A stretch of DNA of 8,299 nt, from positions 1-8,299 of the forward strand of contig JAGCTA010000363.1 in NCBI GenBank assembly GCA_017963875.1, written 5' to 3'. A program made the position numbers and the translations under genes. Source of the stretch: Victivallales bacterium (GTDB lineage Bacteria > Verrucomicrobiota > Lentisphaeria > Oligosphaerales > Oligosphaeraceae). How positions within the stretch are numbered: the stretch's first letter is position 1; each line of letters begins with the position of its first letter. The notes under the pieces are model-generated. The model had not been told where the DNA came from. It made no database searches and saw only the letters and a list, made by a program, of their open reading frames with translations. Positions 5,961-8,299 of the stretch are shown here, one piece after another.

Positions 5961-7442
5961 ATGGGCGGTTTTTTTGGTGTAGTTTCAACAGGAAGTTGTG
6001 TCAGTGATTTGTTCTTCGGTACGGATTACCACTCGCATCTTGGCAATCAGAGAGGCGGAATGCTGGTGTTGGGGAAGAAGGGGTTCAGCCGTTGCATCCA
6101 CGATATCCGAAATGCCCAGTTCAGAAGCAAATTCCAATACGACGTTGACCAACTTGACGGCAATATGGGCATCGGCTCCATCAGCGATTATGGCGATCAG
6201 CCGCTGATGACATTCAGCCATCTTGGAACATTTGGCATTACCATGGTCGGCGTCATCACGAATCTGGAGGCACTTAGCAGAAGCGCCTACAGAAGCAACC
6301 ATGCGCATTTCGCCGAAATGACGGAAGATGGCATTAATCCTACGGAAATGGCCGCGAGCCTTATCAGCATTGAACCGTCATTTGCCGATGGAATCAGAAG
6401 CGCACAGCAGAAAATCCAGGGGTCCTGTTCAATGCTGCTGCTTTCGGCAGACGGCATTTATGCCGTACGAGACCGCTTCGGAAGAACACCTGTCGTCATC
6501 GGCGAAAAAACGGAGAAAATCATTGTCAAGCGGACGGAGATTGTGGACGGGAAGGAGCGTGAAATCGAATACGAGGAGGAAAAGCATTCCTACGCCGCCA
6601 CATTCGAGACATGCGCTTTCCAGAATCTTGACTACAAGGTGATTCGCTGGCTGGGGCCTGGCGAGGTCGTCCTGCTCAAGCCTGATGGAATCGAAGATAT
6701 CTTGCCGCCGCTGCCAGTGATGAAACTGTGCACATTCCTCTTCGTTTACTATGGATTCCCAGCATCGAGTTATGAGGGAATCAACGTGGAGCAGGTGCGT
6801 TATCGCTGCGGTGCTGCGCTTGCCCGAAAAGACGGCAAGTTGGACGTAGATGCAGTGGCTGGTGTCCCAGATTCTGGGACAGCGCACGCGTTGGGATATT
6901 CTCAGGAATCGGGGTTGCCATATATCCGCTCATTCGTGAAATATACTCCGACATGGCCTCGCAGTTTCATCCCGTCAGACCAAAGTACGCGCAATATCGT
7001 CGCCAAAATGAAACTGATATCGATACCAGAGTTCATCCATGGCCACAAACTGCTGTTTTGTGAAGATTCGATTGTTCGCGGCACACAACTTCGCGATACC
7101 TTTGCGCGTCTGCCAGGGCTTGGAGCCAAGGAAGTCCATGTCCGTTCAGCCTGCCCGCCGATTCTGTTTAACTGCAAATATCTTAATTTCTCGCGTTCAC
7201 ATACCCTACTTGAATTGGCGGCACGGCGCGCCATCAAGAAACTTGAGGGCGGAGACTGTGAAGCAAACTTGGAGCAGTATTCAGATCCGACAACCGAAAA
7301 ATATGCGCAAATGGTTGAAGAGGTCCGCAAAGAACTCGGCTTGACTGGACTTCGTTATCAGACCTTGGATGACCTTGTCAAGGCAGTGGGATTGCCGAAG
7401 GAGAAACTGTGCACTTACTGCTGGGACGGACGTGAGGAGTAG
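5961..7442 (+). CDS. PurF-like amidophosphoribosyltransferase homologue lacking the catalytic cysteine
   Basis: This 493-residue protein has the two-domain plan of glutamine PRPP amidotransferase, which normally makes 5-phosphoribosylamine from PRPP and glutamine, the first step of purine synthesis. The N-terminal Ntn-type domain (1 to about 245) begins MGGFFGV where true PurF has Cys-Gly-x-x-Gly. The cysteine nucleophile is replaced by Gly, and the usual glutamine-site Arg, Asn-Gly and Asp also appear replaced. A charged insert lies near 185-210. The C-terminal phosphoribosyltransferase domain keeps AGVPDSGTA (300-308) and the PRPP loop CEDSIVRGT (367-375). C257, C405, C484 and C487 (LCTYC) match the four cysteines that bind 4Fe-4S in Bacillus PurF. 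I chose ATG 5961 because AAGGAA ends six bases before it; an upstream GTG at 5919 has no such support. It is probably not the housekeeping PurF. Its reaction is unknown: possibly ammonia-dependent or non-catalytic. Confidence 0.8.
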   Translation: MGGFFGVVSTGSCVSDLFFGTDYHSHLGNQRGGMLVLGKKGFSRCIHDIRNAQFRSKFQYDVDQLDGNMGIGSISDYGDQPLMTFSHLGTFGITMVGVITNLEALSRSAYRSNHAHFAEMTEDGINPTEMAASLISIEPSFADGIRSAQQKIQGSCSMLLLSADGIYAVRDRFGRTPVVIGEKTEKIIVKRTEIVDGKEREIEYEEEKHSYAATFETCAFQNLDYKVIRWLGPGEVVLLKPDGIEDILPPLPVMKLCTFLFVYYGFPASSYEGINVEQVRYRCGAALARKDGKLDVDAVAGVPDSGTAHALGYSQESGLPYIRSFVKYTPTWPRSFIPSDQSTRNIVAKMKLISIPEFIHGHKLLFCEDSIVRGTQLRDTFARLPGLGAKEVHVRSACPPILFNCKYLNFSRSHTLLELAARRAIKKLEGGDCEANLEQYSDPTTEKYAQMVEEVRKELGLTGLRYQTLDDLVKAVGLPKEKLCTYCWDGREE

Positions 7443-7450
7443 GAAAGGGG

Positions 7451-7501
7451 ACAGCCTGCTGATAAATCAGTAGTTGGCTGTGTGAATTCTTTTCTCTTCT
7501 T
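7451..7501 (+). terminator. Probable intrinsic terminator after the PurF-like gene
   Basis: ACAGCC (7451-7456) pairs exactly with GGCTGT (7476-7481). Inside, TGCTGA (7457-7462) pairs with TCAGTA (7467-7472) around the loop TAAA, leaving GTT bulged on the 3' side. After the stem comes a pyrimidine-rich tract, TTCTTTTCTCTTCTT (7487-7501). It begins eight bases after the stop. The T tract is interrupted and slightly distant, so efficiency is uncertain. Confidence 0.55.
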
Positions 7502-7545
7502 GACTGAAAAGTATTTTAAACACACGATATCAACAGGAGGCAGCC

Positions 7546-8299
7546 ATGAAAATAGCGAAAATAGGTCAGATTTTGGGAGCCGTATTAGCGGTTGCAATGA
7601 CTGCAGATGGTGTTACGTTCCCGTTCCATGGCACCTTGTCTGGTGACAAGGTCGCCATCCATTCACGTGCGACCGTGAATTCTGAAAGCCTTGATTATCT
7701 GAAAAAAGGTGTGGAGATTGAGGTGTTCAGCGAGAAGGGTGACTGGTATCGCATCGGTTTGCCTGAAAATGTCCAACTATGGATTGAGCAGTCGGCTTTG
7801 GGCGAAAACGATACATTGCAGAAGAATGCGGTGATGTATGTCGGTCCGTCGCCGATTTTTTCAGACATCGGCAGCCTAAAGGCGGGGGACAAAGTCAAAC
7901 GCGTCAACAAAGGGCCACATGATGGATTTGTGGCGATTACAGCACCGCCGTCCGCGCGGGGATGGATTTACAAGCGGTATGTCCAGATGCCGCCTGAATT
8001 AGCAGAGGATAATGTCGTAGCAAATCCTCCCGTGAATGTCACTGAAATTCAGAAAAAAGTTGACAATATGGTGGACACGACCAAACGCCAGGAGGAACTG
8101 AAGGCGACGATGGCCGCAGAAACGGCAAATCTCGCCGCTGACAGGGAAAAACTGAAGGCGATGGAAGCCGATGCCGCCAAACTTCGTTCTGAACGCGAAA
8201 AGATGGAAAACAGCCTGAAGACTCTTCATGAGGAAACGGCACGGCTGGAAAGGCAACGCGAGGAGGCGAGCCTGAAGGCAGCACAAGTCAAGGCGGAGC
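7546..8299 (+). CDS. Exported SH3b-domain protein with coiled coil (3' end beyond window)
   Basis: The frame opens at ATG 7546 and is still open at the window edge: 251 complete codons with no stop. AGGAGG (7535-7540) lies five bases upstream, the best ribosome binding site in the window. The N-terminus MKIAKIGQILGAVLAVAMTA is a classical Sec signal with likely cleavage after residue 20. Residues about 36-85 form a bacterial SH3 (SH3b) domain, with VAIHSRATVNSES, then GDWYRIGLP and LWIEQSAL. A second divergent SH3b follows at about 95-147, ending GWIYKRYV. From about 165 onward the protein is Glu/Lys/Ala/Arg-rich with heptad spacing, a long coiled coil. SH3b modules often bind peptidoglycan or proteins in the periplasm, so a cell-envelope role is inferred; the ligand is unknown. 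A TTGACT at 7500-7505 might be a -35 element, but no good -10 follows. Confidence 0.8.
   Translation, partial: MKIAKIGQILGAVLAVAMTADGVTFPFHGTLSGDKVAIHSRATVNSESLDYLKKGVEIEVFSEKGDWYRIGLPENVQLWIEQSALGENDTLQKNAVMYVGPSPIFSDIGSLKAGDKVKRVNKGPHDGFVAITAPPSARGWIYKRYVQMPPELAEDNVVANPPVNVTEIQKKVDNMVDTTKRQEELKATMAAETANLAADREKLKAMEADAAKLRSEREKMENSLKTLHEETARLERQREEASLKAAQVKAE

Noticed and set aside
5997..5999. Cys13 of the PurF-like protein (STGSC) as an N-terminal nucleophile exposed by propeptide cleavage, as in Bacillus PurF
   Set aside because: The conserved FFGV aligned with VFGI lies before Cys13, and the distance from Cys13 to the NQRGG (HRGQE-equivalent) segment is too short. Cys13 therefore falls in the loop after the first strand.
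6429..6887. 152-residue reverse-strand open frame
   Set aside because: It lies antisense to the well-supported PurF-like gene and shows no recognisable motif or RBS context. It is a shadow.

Overview
The window carries seven plus-strand protein genes, two of them cut by the window edges or nearly so, plus a 29-codon gene. It has moderate G+C and short intergenic gaps. Two genes resemble lipopolysaccharide core kinases and two encode exported proteins with Sec-type signal peptides, so the host is a Gram-negative bacterium. A bS22/COX24-type small basic protein and a cysteine-less PurF-like protein suggest the Bacteroidota or the PVC group (Lentisphaerota, Kiritimatiellota, Verrucomicrobiota). 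That placement rests on memory of family distributions and is only a guess. I see no mobile elements, CRISPR arrays, rRNA or tRNA genes.

Layout. Positions 1-76 hold the tail of an unidentified gene. Positions 105-2112 hold two adjacent kinase-fold genes of the InaA/KdkA/WaaP (Kdo kinase) type; the second starts 13 bases after the first stops, or overlaps it. The first has an unusual C-terminal half that looks like a shrunken second kinase lobe. A gap of 264 bases (2113-2376) carries a candidate terminator, a perfect 8-bp inverted repeat, a candidate promoter and two short open frames of doubtful meaning. Then comes a 29-residue very basic protein (2377-2466) of the bS22/AURKAIP1-COX24 type, a strong hairpin, and an exported TPR-repeat protein (2561-4276).

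A near-consensus sigma70-type promoter (4322-4349) precedes asparaginyl-tRNA synthetase (asnS, 4407-5804), which is complete and conventional. After a 156-base gap comes a 493-residue PurF-like protein (5961-7442). It keeps the PRPP-binding loop and the four cysteine positions that bind an Fe-S cluster in the Bacillus PurF type. It has lost the N-terminal cysteine nucleophile and the other glutaminase residues. A hairpin followed by a pyrimidine-rich tract (7451-7501) probably ends that transcript. The window closes inside a secreted SH3b-domain protein with a long coiled coil (7546 onward).

The genes do not form one obvious pathway. They fall into an envelope/LPS modification pair, a ribosomal small protein followed by an exported TPR protein, a translation enzyme (asnS), a purine-type phosphoribosyltransferase paralogue and a periplasmic SH3b protein. 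The most unusual item is the PurF-like protein, whose nitrogen donor and reaction cannot be those of ordinary PurF.
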